Shown here one piece after another: positions 31,795 to 39,385 of a stretch of DNA of 39,385 bases. The stretch is from positions 1 to 39,385 of the forward strand of contig JALSOA010000063.1 in the NCBI GenBank assembly GCA_026986725.1. Reading direction: 5' to 3'. The notes below the pieces were generated by a model. That model had not been told where the DNA came from and did no database searches. It worked only from the letters and a program-made list of their open reading frames with translations. The translations under genes and the position numbers were made by a program. Source of the DNA: Acidobacteriota bacterium. Lineage in GTDB: Bacteria > Acidobacteriota > Holophagae > Thermotomaculales > Thermotomaculaceae. Position 1 is the stretch's first letter; the number at the start of each line of letters is the position of its first letter.

Positions 31795-33054
31795 TTACAC
31801 CCAGCCTCTCAATTTCATTGCCTCTGCAACCCTTGCAATTGAAACTATGTACGCTCCCATTCTGTTGTCCACATTGTACCTTTCAGCTGTTTCAACAACA
31901 GCCCAGAAAGCCTTTTTCATTATGTTTTCAAGTCTCTGTCTTACCTCTTCCTCAGTCCAGAAAAAGTTCATATTCCCCTGAACCTGCTCAAAGTAAGAAA
32001 CAGTAACCCCGCCTGCATTGCAGAGAAAATCAGGTATAACAAATACCCCTCTTTCTTTTAGAATCCTGTCAGCCTCAGGGGTTGTCGGGCCATTAGCAGC
32101 CTCTGCAATTAGTTTTGCTTTAACATTCTCAACATTTTTCTCTGTAATTTGCCCTTCCAGTGCCGCAGGAACAAGTATATCAATATCAAGTTCAAGGAGA
32201 GCTTCAGGTGGTGTCAATTCATCACAGTTAAATTCATTGTTAAAGCCTTCCAGTGTCCCGTTTTCCAGAACATAATCAATTGCTTTTTCAATATCAATTC
32301 CGTTTGCATTGTAGAATGCACCGCCTATATCCGATATTGCAACAACCCTGCAACCCTCTTCTGCAAGGAATTTTGCAGCGTATGAGCCAACATTGCCAAA
32401 GCCCTGGACTGCAACGGTCGCTCCCTTTAAATCCATTCCAATCTTCTTTGCAGCCTCTCTTATCGTGTAAAGAACTCCCCTTGATGTTGCATCAACCCTG
32501 CCAAGAGATCCACCTATTGCTATTGGTTTACCGGTTATCACACCAGGGGCATAGTAACCTTTTATCTTTGCATACTCATCTGCCATCCACGCCATGATCT
32601 GTGGGTTTGTATAAACATCCGGTGCAGGGACATCAATCTCAGGCCCTATGTATCTCCCAATTGCCTGAATGTATCCTCTTGATAGTGTCTCAAGTTCTTT
32701 CATTGACATCTCTTTGGGATCACATATCACTCCACCTTTTCCACCACCAAGTGGGATGTTCACAACAGCACACTTCCAGGTCATCCATGCAGCAAGCGCC
32801 CTCACCGTATCAATGGTTTCTCCGGGATGAAACCTTATTCCGCCCTTGCATGGCCCCCTTGCATCATTGTATTGCACCCTGAACCCCTTGAAAATCTTTA
32901 ACTTACCGTCGTCCATACGCACCGGAATTGAAACATGGAACTCTCTTTTTGGCTCTCTCAAAATTGCGTGAATATCCTCATCAAGATTCATTATCCTTGC
33001 CGCTTCATCCAATTGAGCCTGAGCCATTTTAAAAGGGTTAAGTGTTTCAGACAT
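31795..33054 (-). CDS. gdhA: Glutamate dehydrogenase (Glu/Leu/Phe/Val dehydrogenase family)
   Basis: The 419-residue length and motifs fit a hexameric NAD(P)-linked glutamate dehydrogenase: GGIRFHPGE, the catalytic-lysine segment PLGGGKGGV (Lys near 125), VPAPDVYTN, the Rossmann loop VQGFGNVGSYAA and EAANGPTTPEAD with NAGGVTVSYFE. It interconverts glutamate with 2-oxoglutarate and ammonia in the cytoplasm. Branched-chain or phenylalanine dehydrogenases share the fold but are usually shorter, so glutamate is the best guess. A -10 TATAAT is found 48 bases upstream and GGAGGAAAG precedes the start. The gene is single, closed by a strong terminator. Confidence 0.93.
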   Translation of the reverse strand: MSETLNPFKMAQAQLDEAARIMNLDEDIHAILREPKREFHVSIPVRMDDGKLKIFKGFRVQYNDARGPCKGGIRFHPGETIDTVRALAAWMTWKCAVVNIPLGGGKGGVICDPKEMSMKELETLSRGYIQAIGRYIGPEIDVPAPDVYTNPQIMAWMADEYAKIKGYYAPGVITGKPIAIGGSLGRVDATSRGVLYTIREAAKKIGMDLKGATVAVQGFGNVGSYAAKFLAEEGCRVVAISDIGGAFYNANGIDIEKAIDYVLENGTLEGFNNEFNCDELTPPEALLELDIDILVPAALEGQITEKNVENVKAKLIAEAANGPTTPEADRILKERGVFVIPDFLCNAGGVTVSYFEQVQGNMNFFWTEEEVRQRLENIMKKAFWAVVETAERYNVDNRMGAYIVSIARVAEAMKLRGWV

Positions 33055-33101
33055 CTCAACTTTCCTCCTCTAAAGAATAAAGCCAATCAAATGGCGCTTA
33101 A

Positions 33102-33107
33102 ATTATA
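33102..33107 (-). promoter_or_regulatory. -10 box of the glutamate dehydrogenase gene
   Basis: A perfect TATAAT on the minus strand lies 47 bases before the start codon, with only a T-run where the -35 should be. The rest of 33108-33202 is AT-rich with nothing else recognisable. Confidence 0.45.
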
Positions 33108-33202
33108 TCCAAAAAAATTTTTAAAAAAAGGGGAAAAATAAAAAAACTGACTTTGAATTTTGATATACAAAAAATTTGTTTTTCTTTTAAAAAAACAGAA
33201 CA

Positions 33203-33781
33203 CTATTCAAAATTAAGGTAAACCTCTTCCGTATCCACATGGGGGAGTTCCTTCATTTTAAGATAAACATCAACAACCCCCCTGAAATCCCCGACAATTT
33301 CACCTTCTGCTCTGTAAATATAGGGGTGCTCCGCTGTGTATATCCCCTTCTCTTCTTCTGCTTCTTCATCAATGTCTATCTCCTTATTAAATTCATCTAA
33401 AACAACATTGTCGGGAAGGTTGTGAATAATATCCTCGAACTTCTTTGCATCTTTTTTATGGTAAAAGGTTACCTTAAAATCAAAGGATGCGGATTTTATC
33501 TCTTTTTCACTTTTAACCTTCATCCCAAGTTTATCAAATGTGTTTTCTATTGCTTTTTTCAATTTTTCCGCAAAACCCTTTTCAATACATACATGGACAA
33601 GGGTTTCAAACCCGAACCATACCTTTAAACTCTCAACAAGGGTTTCTGTTTTTATCCCTGTTTTTTTGCTGAAAAAGTAAACAGGCTTTTCTCCGCTTCC
33701 TTCAATAAAACCCATTAAAAAACCTTTAAAGAGAATAAAAGGTGATTCTATAACCAGTTCAACAAATTTTTTATCAGCCAC
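33203..33781 (-). CDS. Protein of unknown function (alpha/beta, acidic C-terminal region)
   Basis: I do not recognise this 192-residue protein. The start is set at GTG 33781: GGGGG lies 6 bases upstream, and the predicted transcription start (about 33805) is downstream of the TTG at 33832 that would otherwise open the frame. There is no signal peptide. One mildly hydrophobic stretch (SPFILFKGFLMGFI) occurs near residue 15. It is followed by mixed helix/strand sequence with many Lys and Glu. A very acidic segment (IDIDEEAEEEKG) appears near 150. Two segments that each contain a charged helix and a strand (about 50-95 and 100-140) may be duplicated ferredoxin-like units. It has its own promoter directly after the ABC-operon terminator. 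Confidence 0.7.
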   Translation of the reverse strand: MADKKFVELVIESPFILFKGFLMGFIEGSGEKPVYFFSKKTGIKTETLVESLKVWFGFETLVHVCIEKGFAEKLKKAIENTFDKLGMKVKSEKEIKSASFDFKVTFYHKKDAKKFEDIIHNLPDNVVLDEFNKEIDIDEEAEEEKGIYTAEHPYIYRAEGEIVGDFRGVVDVYLKMKELPHVDTEEVYLNFE

Positions 33782-33811
33782 TTCATACCCCCAAAATATT
33801 TTTCTAAAAAA

Positions 33812-33840
33812 AGTATAAATTACAAAAAACAATTAGTCAA
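33812..33840 (-). promoter_or_regulatory. Strong promoter of the unknown-protein gene
   Basis: On the minus strand -35 TTGACT (33835-33840), a 17-base spacer and -10 TATACT (33812-33817) match the sigma-70 consensus closely. They begin right after the terminator of the upstream ABC operon. Confidence 0.7.
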
Positions 33841-33849
33841 AAATAAAAA

Positions 33850-33871
33850 AGGCAGGCTCAAATGCCTGCCT
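33850..33871 (-). terminator. Intrinsic terminator of the GldA/FG-like ABC operon
   Basis: The 8-bp stem AGGCAGGC/GCCTGCCT with loop TCAAAT is followed on the minus strand by TTTTTATTT. It lies 11 bases past the stop of the DUF4340 gene. Confidence 0.88.
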
Positions 33872-33882
33872 CAGAAAGTTTG

Positions 33883-34842
33883 CTATCTTTTGTTATTTTT
33901 TGATGTTTTCTTAACTTTTTTCACAACCCTTTTATTGTGTTTCTTTTTCAAACCCTTCTTTTCTTTTTTTTCAAAGTAAGTTTTAGTTTTAAAAACGGTT
34001 TTGTAAACAGTGTCTGTTAGAGAAAACGGCATGGGGTATTGAGACGATTCGCATAGATAATCTTTTTCTTTTAATCCGTAAGATTTCAATGTTATGTCTT
34101 TATCAGTTGTCAGGGTTACTGTACATTCAGGTTTTTCATTTATTTTTCCTTTCTTTTCAGGCAGCACTTCTGCCGCAGAAAGGGTTGAAAGAGAGGTCAA
34201 AACCTCTTTTACTTTTTCAGAATCAGCCTCTTTACCGTCTTTGAAGTACCATTTGTTGTCCTTTTTAGCAAGTTCAAAGGCTTCCTTACCCCATTTAACC
34301 TTAAAATCGTTAACTCTATCAACCTCAAAGTTCAACACCCTTCTGTCAATTATGTCCTCTTTCACCTTTTTCACATAGTTTCTTAAATTGCTGTTTACCT
34401 GATAAACATTCGGGTCATTGCCGTAAAGTACATAACTTTGAGAGTAAGTGGGAGAGTGTTTTCCAATTCTAAAAGAAACAATTTCTTTCCCCTTTGAAAG
34501 TAAATCAAGGAAAACAGCGTCTTTGTCAAGTTTGTAAATTGAGTAATTGCCGCTTGTTGAAACAAGAGCAACAAACCTTAAATCTGCAATTTTATCAAGT
34601 ATGTTGTCAACAAAACCCTTTTTTACAGGGATCCCGTCCCTTTTCAAATACCATTTCCCATCTTTTTTAACAATGTCAAAATCGTTTTTTTTGTACTTTA
34701 TCCTTATTTCGTCAACATTCTCTTTTTTAAAGTTTTTAATAACAGGCAATTTGTAAGAAACCCTGTCCCTGTTTCTTAAAAAGTAAAGCCCCCCGAACAA
34801 TACTATAAGGACTATTAGTATTACAATCTCTTTCCTGCTCAT
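33883..34842 (-). CDS. DUF4340 domain protein, membrane anchored, partner of the ABC system
   Basis: The 319 residues start with one N-terminal membrane anchor (IVILIVLIVLFGGLYFL, about 5-21). Two repeats typical of DUF4340 follow: a strand-rich unit with IRIKYKKNDFDIVKKDGKWYL early and a second unit VKWGKEAFELAKKDNKWYF after about 190. The C-terminus is strongly basic (KKGLKKKHNKRVVKKVKK). DUF4340 proteins usually follow GldG-like ABC auxiliary proteins, as here; their role is unknown. ATG 34842 is preceded by GGAGGGG; the TTG at 34860 lies in the previous gene and is rejected. It is the last gene of the operon, 10 bases after the permease/auxiliary gene. Confidence 0.85.
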   Translation of the reverse strand: MSRKEIVILIVLIVLFGGLYFLRNRDRVSYKLPVIKNFKKENVDEIRIKYKKNDFDIVKKDGKWYLKRDGIPVKKGFVDNILDKIADLRFVALVSTSGNYSIYKLDKDAVFLDLLSKGKEIVSFRIGKHSPTYSQSYVLYGNDPNVYQVNSNLRNYVKKVKEDIIDRRVLNFEVDRVNDFKVKWGKEAFELAKKDNKWYFKDGKEADSEKVKEVLTSLSTLSAAEVLPEKKGKINEKPECTVTLTTDKDITLKSYGLKEKDYLCESSQYPMPFSLTDTVYKTVFKTKTYFEKKEKKGLKKKHNKRVVKKVKKTSKNNKR

Positions 34843-34852
34843 AACCCCTCCA

Positions 34853-37714
34853 TCAGGCAAAGATCTCCCTTATCTTTTCCTTCTTTCTCTTTCTCATAAA
34901 CCACACAAACATTCCAAACAGGAATACAATCACAGGCAAGCCCGCAATGTTAAACCACTTTACAAAAGCCCTCTTTTCAGGCGTTGTGTCTTTCAATGGA
35001 TTGTAAAACTGTGATTTGCTTCTCATCCTTGCAAAATCAATCCTTCCTGTTAAGTAATCAACAGCGTTTAGAACAAGTATTGCATTTGGGCCCATTCCGT
35101 CTCTGTCAATAAAGTTGTTCTTTATTATTGCAGAAGTTCCGAAAACAATGAATTTTGCATTTTCCGTTGAATCAATCTTTGCATTCTCAGCCTCTAAATT
35201 CTTAACAACTTTGTTTGCCTTTTCCTTTTTATCCTTCTTATTCTTTTTTCCCTCTTCAGGCTTTTCCGGGATTGGTTTTCCTCTAAAAAACGATGTGAGT
35301 TTCCCTGTTAACTGAACCGCAAGAGGTTGCTTTTTGAAATCGCTTTTATTTGCAGGGGGTTTAATAAACATTGGGTTCAGGGCAATAAAACCGCTCTGTA
35401 TCCAGGAATCTTCTGAAGATGTGAACAAAACTTCTGCCTTTGTGTCTTTTGAAAGTTTACCCTTTGCAGGAATAACAGGGGAATTGAGAAGAACAACAAA
35501 GCCTTTTAAATTTTCAAGGTATGGAAGTTTATGGTTTATGTTTTCATTCTTGATAATCGGGGCATAGTACATCTTCTGCTCGCCACCGCCAAGTGCCCGT
35601 GGGAGTTTCTGTTTAAAGCAGTTTTTATCCATTACAATTGACTTCCTAACATCTATTCCGTACGAGAGAAGGAGTTTGTTTAACCCTGTGTCAATTGTCT
35701 GTAAACTTGGTACACCCATCATTCTGTTTTGCTGCTTTTTCTGGGCAAATTCATCAACAAGGAACAATACAGGCTTACCGCTCATAATAAACTGATCAAG
35801 TTTGTAAAGTTCGTAATCAGAGAGTTTCTCTTTAATACCCGGAACAATCAGGGCGTTTACATCGTCAAGATTGTCTGATTTAAGGCTTACAGTTACCACC
35901 TTGTAATTTTCACCAAGCAGATTATAGAAGTTTGATGCAACATCGCCCTCACTCTGGCCAAAGGAGTAAGGAGACACTGCACCGTTTGAAATCACATACC
36001 CAATCTTTTCATTTAAATTCAAAACGGAATCAATCGCACCTGAAAGGGCATTCTTCAATTCGGTTTTGTTTGCAAGTTTATACTGAGGCCCAATAATGGG
36101 GATATTTACAACCTTTATAACAGGCACACCCTCAACATCGTTATTGTAAGAAACAGCAAGACCAATATAACCCTCTCCCCCTTCAACCCTTCCTTCGGGG
36201 GTCATAAATGGCTTCCACCTTAAATCAAGCACCCTCCCCCTCTTTATAGTTTCCTTATCAACCTTAACCTTTAAGGGGTCAACAACCTCAAACTCCAGTT
36301 TTCCGTAATTTTCCTTATTTAAATCAGAGACAACATCGTCAATGGTTTTCTCAAGTGATTCAAGGCCATTAAGCCCCATATACTTCCCAATCTTTTCAAG
36401 GGATTTTGAAAGGTAAAGGGTAACCTTTATGTTTCCTTTCAAGGAGAGGAATCTGTTTATCTTGTTGTTTATCTTCACTATCTTTGAGGTAATTCTATAC
36501 TCTATCCCATTTGTGGTTGTGATTGCAGGTATCTTTTCAACAAGGTCTCCGCATATAATAACAAGCCCCATATAAGCCTTTTGAAACTTTACCTCATCGT
36601 GCTCAACAACCTGAATCTGTATGGGAGCAATGCCGTAACTTTGAGCAAGCTCTTCATTTTGCTTTATCTTTTCGGTAATCTCCCCCTCTTTTGATGAGAG
36701 GTTGTAGAATTGATAGTTAAACTTTTTCCCTCCGTAAATTGAATACTCTTCAAGCAGGTCTTTCAAATACTGCTCAATCCCGTTGTAGGGAGCAGGAAGG
36801 TTCTTTGAAAAGAAAACCTTGACCGTCAAAGGCTCAACCAGTTGCTTTACACTCTCCTTAGAAACCTTTGAAAGGGAGTATATATGATTTTCAGTCATAT
36901 CAACTCTGAATGTTGAGGAAGCGTTTTCCGCTATGTTTAATGCAACGAGAACAACAATGTAAAGTATTATCCTTGCTGTTGAGGATGCAAATATCTTCTT
37001 TTCAGCCTTTACATCCTTCTCCCTTATAACCTCAAGGGTTGCAACAAGGAAGATAACAACGAGAGAAAGAAAGTAAACAATATCCCTTGAATCGATAATT
37101 CCCTTTGCAAAGTTTTCAAAGTGATAACCAACGCTTAAAACCCTGAAAAATCCAACCATTGATTCCGGAAGCACAACCAAAAAGGTTTTTAAAAGAACAA
37201 GGAAATAACTTATAAGTGCTGCAATTATAAAAGACACAACCTGATTCTTTGTTAAAGAAGATGAAAACAAGCCTGTTGCGACAAATGATGCAAGGAGGAA
37301 CAATGTGCCTAAATACCCTCCAAAAACCGCACCTCCGTCAAGGTCTCCGATTGTTGAAATAAAGGCGACATAACTCAATGTTGGCAAAACCATTACAATC
37401 GAGAATAGGAATGCCCCAAAGAACTTACCTGCAACTATCTCAAAATCTGTATATGGGAGTGTTTTCAATGTCTCAATTGTGCCGTTATTTTTCTCCTCTG
37501 CAAAAAGCCTCATTGTAATTGCAGGTATTATGAATGCCAGAACATAGGGGAAAAGTTCAAACAGTTTTCTCAAACTTGCCTGATTGTAAATAAAGAATGT
37601 GGAAAAGAAAAACCAGCCGACAACAACCAGAAAAACGCCAATAACAATGTATGCAACGGGAGAAATAAAGTAATTTTTAAACTCTTTCTTTGCTATTGTC
37701 CATACCCTATTCAT
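34853..37714 (-). CDS. Fused ABC-2 permease and GldG-like auxiliary protein
   Basis: The 953-residue protein fuses two functions. Residues 1-235 are an ABC-2 type permease (GldF-like): an amphipathic start KKEFKNYFISP and six hydrophobic segments, with EEKNNGTIETLKTLP between the second and third. After another membrane segment at about 245-265, residues 270-830 form a large outside domain of the GldG/ABC_transp_aux kind (FRVDMTENHIYSLS, then VKVFFSKNLPAPY). A Lys/Glu-rich linker follows (EEGKKNKKDKKEK). A final membrane segment near the C-terminus precedes a basic tail. GldF and GldG are usually separate genes in Bacteroidetes gliding/secretion systems. Here they are one, following the ATPase gene by 4 bases. 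The substrate is unknown. Confidence 0.88.
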   Translation of the reverse strand: MNRVWTIAKKEFKNYFISPVAYIVIGVFLVVVGWFFFSTFFIYNQASLRKLFELFPYVLAFIIPAITMRLFAEEKNNGTIETLKTLPYTDFEIVAGKFFGAFLFSIVMVLPTLSYVAFISTIGDLDGGAVFGGYLGTLFLLASFVATGLFSSSLTKNQVVSFIIAALISYFLVLLKTFLVVLPESMVGFFRVLSVGYHFENFAKGIIDSRDIVYFLSLVVIFLVATLEVIREKDVKAEKKIFASSTARIILYIVVLVALNIAENASSTFRVDMTENHIYSLSKVSKESVKQLVEPLTVKVFFSKNLPAPYNGIEQYLKDLLEEYSIYGGKKFNYQFYNLSSKEGEITEKIKQNEELAQSYGIAPIQIQVVEHDEVKFQKAYMGLVIICGDLVEKIPAITTTNGIEYRITSKIVKINNKINRFLSLKGNIKVTLYLSKSLEKIGKYMGLNGLESLEKTIDDVVSDLNKENYGKLEFEVVDPLKVKVDKETIKRGRVLDLRWKPFMTPEGRVEGGEGYIGLAVSYNNDVEGVPVIKVVNIPIIGPQYKLANKTELKNALSGAIDSVLNLNEKIGYVISNGAVSPYSFGQSEGDVASNFYNLLGENYKVVTVSLKSDNLDDVNALIVPGIKEKLSDYELYKLDQFIMSGKPVLFLVDEFAQKKQQNRMMGVPSLQTIDTGLNKLLLSYGIDVRKSIVMDKNCFKQKLPRALGGGEQKMYYAPIIKNENINHKLPYLENLKGFVVLLNSPVIPAKGKLSKDTKAEVLFTSSEDSWIQSGFIALNPMFIKPPANKSDFKKQPLAVQLTGKLTSFFRGKPIPEKPEEGKKNKKDKKEKANKVVKNLEAENAKIDSTENAKFIVFGTSAIIKNNFIDRDGMGPNAILVLNAVDYLTGRIDFARMRSKSQFYNPLKDTTPEKRAFVKWFNIAGLPVIVFLFGMFVWFMRKRKKEKIREIFA

Positions 37715-37718
37715 AGCA

Positions 37719-38639
37719 TCACTCCCTTGTTAATTTTCTAAAAATCTCTTCAAGTGTTTCGGACTTTCTCACAAACTCAAGCAACTGCCAGTCTTTTGAC
37801 TTTATCAAAGAGTAAACCTCTCTTCTAAAATCACTTTCACCGTAAACACCTAATCTTACACTTCCGTTTTCCTGTTTTATTTCAACCTCTTCAACCCCTT
37901 TAACCTTTTTAAATTCGTCAACCGCATCAGCACCCTTAACACCTTCCAGTTCAACATCAACTGAAAACCTTTCTCCCCCTCTCTTTAAATCCTCAGTCTT
38001 CCCGTCTGCAACAATCTTTCCCTTATGAATAATAACAAGCCTGTCGCAGGTTGCCTCTGCTTCGCTTAAAATGTGGGTTGAAAACAGAACGGTTTTTTCT
38101 TTTCCTATCTCCTTAATAATCTCTCTTATCTCAATTATCTGGTTTGGGTCAAGCCCGCTTGTGGGCTCGTCAAGAACAAGGATTTCAGGGTCTCCAAGCA
38201 ATGCTGCTGCAAGCCCCACCCTTTGCCTGTAACCCTTTGAAAGTTCTGAAATAGGCTTGTGCATAACATCCTTTATCTTGCATATATCAGCAACCCTTTT
38301 CAATTCCTGAAGCAGGCTTTCTCCCTCGATGCCTCTGGAATCCCCAACAAATGAAAGGTAATCATAGACAAGCATATCCGTGTAAAGGGGGGTCTGCTCA
38401 GGAAGATAGCCTATTATCCTTTTAATCTCCCTCAAATCATTGTAAATGTCGTAATCCTTAATTTTAACATTTCCAGAAGAAGGAAGGAGATAACCTGTTA
38501 AAATCCTCAAAGTTGTTGTTTTACCCGCACCGTTTGGACCTAAAAGCCCGACAATTTCCCCGCTTTTTACCTCAAAAGAGATACCGTCAACAGCAAGGAA
38601 ATCACCGTAATACTTGGTCAATCCCTCAACCTTAATCAT
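37719..38639 (-). CDS. ABC transporter ATPase (GldA-like)
   Basis: The 306 residues form a full ABC nucleotide-binding domain with C-terminal extension: Walker A GPNGAGKTT, Q-loop PEQTPLY, signature LSKGYRQRVGLAAALL, Walker B ILVLDEPTSGLDP and the H-loop STHIL. The last 80 residues fit the extra domain of GldA/NatA-type exporters. ATG 38639 is chosen because GAGGTGGGT is just upstream; the frame to 38672 overlaps it and has no better site. It powers the fused permease encoded next. A CIRCE operator lies 93 bases upstream of its start, so it may be heat-shock controlled. Confidence 0.93.
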   Translation of the reverse strand: MIKVEGLTKYYGDFLAVDGISFEVKSGEIVGLLGPNGAGKTTTLRILTGYLLPSSGNVKIKDYDIYNDLREIKRIIGYLPEQTPLYTDMLVYDYLSFVGDSRGIEGESLLQELKRVADICKIKDVMHKPISELSKGYRQRVGLAAALLGDPEILVLDEPTSGLDPNQIIEIREIIKEIGKEKTVLFSTHILSEAEATCDRLVIIHKGKIVADGKTEDLKRGGERFSVDVELEGVKGADAVDEFKKVKGVEEVEIKQENGSVRLGVYGESDFRREVYSLIKSKDWQLLEFVRKSETLEEIFRKLTRE

Positions 38640-38731
38640 ACCCACCTCTTTTACGAGATTTATTAAAAACAATTTGTTTTCAAGAAACCAATAGATATTT
38701 TAATACAAATGAAACAAATTTCACCCTCAAT

Positions 38732-38758
38732 TTAGCACTCCAAAACAATGAGTGCTAT
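38732..38758. promoter_or_regulatory. CIRCE element (HrcA repressor operator)
   Basis: TTAGCACTC, nine bases, then GAGTGCTAT match the CIRCE consensus (TTAGCACTC-N9-GAGTGCTAA) at 17 of 18 arm positions. CIRCE normally controls groESL or dnaK operons through HrcA. Here the nearest gene is the GldA-like ABC operon (minus strand, 93 bases away). The plus-strand gene at 39020 is 261 bases away and has its own promoter. A TATAAA overlaps the right arm on the plus strand; no strong promoter was found in either direction, so orientation is uncertain. Confidence 0.8.
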
Positions 38759-38848
38759 AAAATAGACGATTTTTTTTAAGAATGAGTTTTAAAAGTTTTA
38801 AGAATTTTTATTACAAAATAAATCTAATTTAACACCTGATACCACGCA

Positions 38849-38946
38849 TCCCGCACCATATTGTAATTTATTGCGTTAATTGAAATTCTGTTTTCTGCCA
38901 TTTCATAAATGGTGTGGTCTTTAAATTCGTAGAGCATGGTGCGGGA
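38849..38946. repeat. Inverted-repeat element with 11-bp perfect ends (MITE-like or structured RNA)
   Basis: TCCCGCACCAT at 38849-38859 is repeated in inverted form as ATGGTGCGGGA at 38936-38946. Between them are ATACCAC/GTGGT-like pairing and a perfect CCATTT-cat-AAATGG hairpin (38899-38913). There is no coding capacity and the arms are much richer in G and C than the surroundings. No target-site duplication is obvious. Together with the CIRCE it occupies most of the 380-base gap 38640-39019. The remainder of that gap is AT-rich and shows only a small palindrome, TGAAACAAATTTCA (38710-38723), and a short repeat near 38960. Confidence 0.6.
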
Positions 38947-38982
38947 CTGAAGCACATTACCCAGCACCCAGTACCTGAATTA

Positions 38983-38991
38983 TGTTATAAT
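38983..38991 (+). promoter_or_regulatory. Extended -10 promoter of the AAA-ATPase gene
   Basis: TGT followed by a perfect TATAAT (38986-38991) forms an extended -10 box 28 bases before the ATG at 39020; no -35 is seen. AAGGAG lies at about 39007-39012. Confidence 0.55.
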
Positions 38992-39019
38992 TTTAAAAAA
39001 CACTTTAAGGAGCACATCT

Positions 39020-39385
39020 ATGAAAAAACTTCCCATAGGGTTAAACAGCCTTGAAAAGATTGTTAAGGAAAATAAGGTATATGTTGATAAAACAAGGTAC
39101 ATACTTCAATTGATTGAAAATGGAGATTACTACTTTCTCTCCCGCCCAAGGAGGTTTGGTAAAACATTAACAATTGATGTTTTAATGCACCTCTTTGAGG
39201 GGCATAAAGAATTGTTTGAAGGGCTTTACATCTATGACAAATGGGACTGGAGCAAAAGATATCCGGTTATAAGGATTGATTTTTCCCAGATAGTCTCAAA
39301 AACTCCTGAAATGTTTGAAAAATCTCTCATAGAGTATTTGAAGGATATTGGAAATAATTTGAAACTCGATGGTGTAAATTACGAT
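39020..39385 (+). CDS. AAA-ATPase-like/PD-(D/E)XK nuclease-superfamily protein, 5' part only
   Basis: Only the first 122 codons are present; the gene continues past the window. The N-terminus MKKLPIGLNSLEKIV, then VYVDKTRYI and the P-loop-like SRPRRFGKTLTIDVL (about 42-56) followed by DKWDW and YPVIRIDFS are the standard start of the AAA_ATPase_like family. These proteins usually carry a PD-(D/E)XK nuclease-like domain at the C-terminus. The family is often multicopy and found near repeats; its function is unknown, with links to mobile or defence elements suggested. It is preceded by an extended -10 promoter and AAGGAG. Confidence 0.9.
   Translation, partial: MKKLPIGLNSLEKIVKENKVYVDKTRYILQLIENGDYYFLSRPRRFGKTLTIDVLMHLFEGHKELFEGLYIYDKWDWSKRYPVIRIDFSQIVSKTPEMFEKSLIEYLKDIGNNLKLDGVNYD

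Noticed and set aside
32253-32597. 114-codon plus-strand frame opposite glutamate dehydrogenase
   Set aside because: It is antisense to the conserved Rossmann region and is rich in Gln/Leu/Pro typical of a shadow frame.
38673-38758. Clear promoter next to the CIRCE element
   Set aside because: Several weak hexamer pairs can be drawn on both strands but none has both boxes convincing, so no promoter is listed.
38783-38833. 16-codon plus-strand frame after the CIRCE element
   Set aside because: It has no ribosome site and low-complexity Lys/Phe/Asn content; more likely AT-rich spacer.

Overview
The window is a gene-dense, AT-rich bacterial chromosome segment. About 27 of its 33 protein genes, plus a tRNA, lie on the minus strand, mostly in tight operons with 1-30 bp overlaps. 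Genes for an O-antigen-type polysaccharide (Wzz, O-antigen ligase/polymerase), a lipoprotein with a lipobox and exported enzymes suggest a diderm (Gram-negative) bacterium. Two ferredoxin-inserted MinD-type ATPases with their NifX/DUF5320 partners, a GH57 glycogen branching enzyme and a hexameric-type glutamate dehydrogenase are typical of anaerobes, often thermophilic ones. I cannot assign a phylum from the sequence alone.

Layout. 1-3222: 5' part of a large secreted subtilisin-like protease, cut by the window edge. 3506-6805: operon queC, split 5'-nucleotidase (C-half, then N-half), tsaD. 6867-15350: surface-polysaccharide region. A promoter at 15368-15396 drives an FHA/degenerate-GGDEF protein, a glycerate kinase, a fumarylacetoacetate-hydrolase-family protein, a Wzz-like protein, a GT-C glycosyltransferase and an O-antigen ligase-like protein. 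A second, convergent O-antigen ligase-like gene overlaps the last one tail to tail. 15412-18076: Fe-S/MinD cluster (NifX-like protein, two DUF5320 proteins, terminator, two MinD-ferredoxin ATPases). 18234-18790: a 17-residue tandem-repeat protein and tRNA-Phe. 18909-25217: purC with a phospholipase D-like exported protein, a membrane diguanylate cyclase, and an alcohol oxidoreductase/aldehyde dehydrogenase pair. 25391-29510 (plus strand): glycogen operon of GH57 branching enzyme, GalT-like nucleotidyltransferase and GlgA. 29648-33781: M1-type peptidase, glutamate dehydrogenase and an unknown protein. 33883-38639: three-gene ABC system (GldA-like ATPase, fused GldF-GldG-like protein, DUF4340 protein). 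39020-end: 5' part of an AAA-ATPase/PD-(D/E)XK family gene.

Most noteworthy: a near-perfect CIRCE (HrcA operator) at 38732-38758 upstream of the GldA/FG-like ABC operon rather than chaperone genes; a palindrome inside the promoter spacer of the NifX/DUF5320 operon; a 51-bp-period protein repeat; a 5'-nucleotidase split into two separately exported halves in reversed order; convergent overlapping O-antigen ligase genes; and an inverted-repeat element at 38849-38946. All functional calls come from reading motifs; no database search was run.
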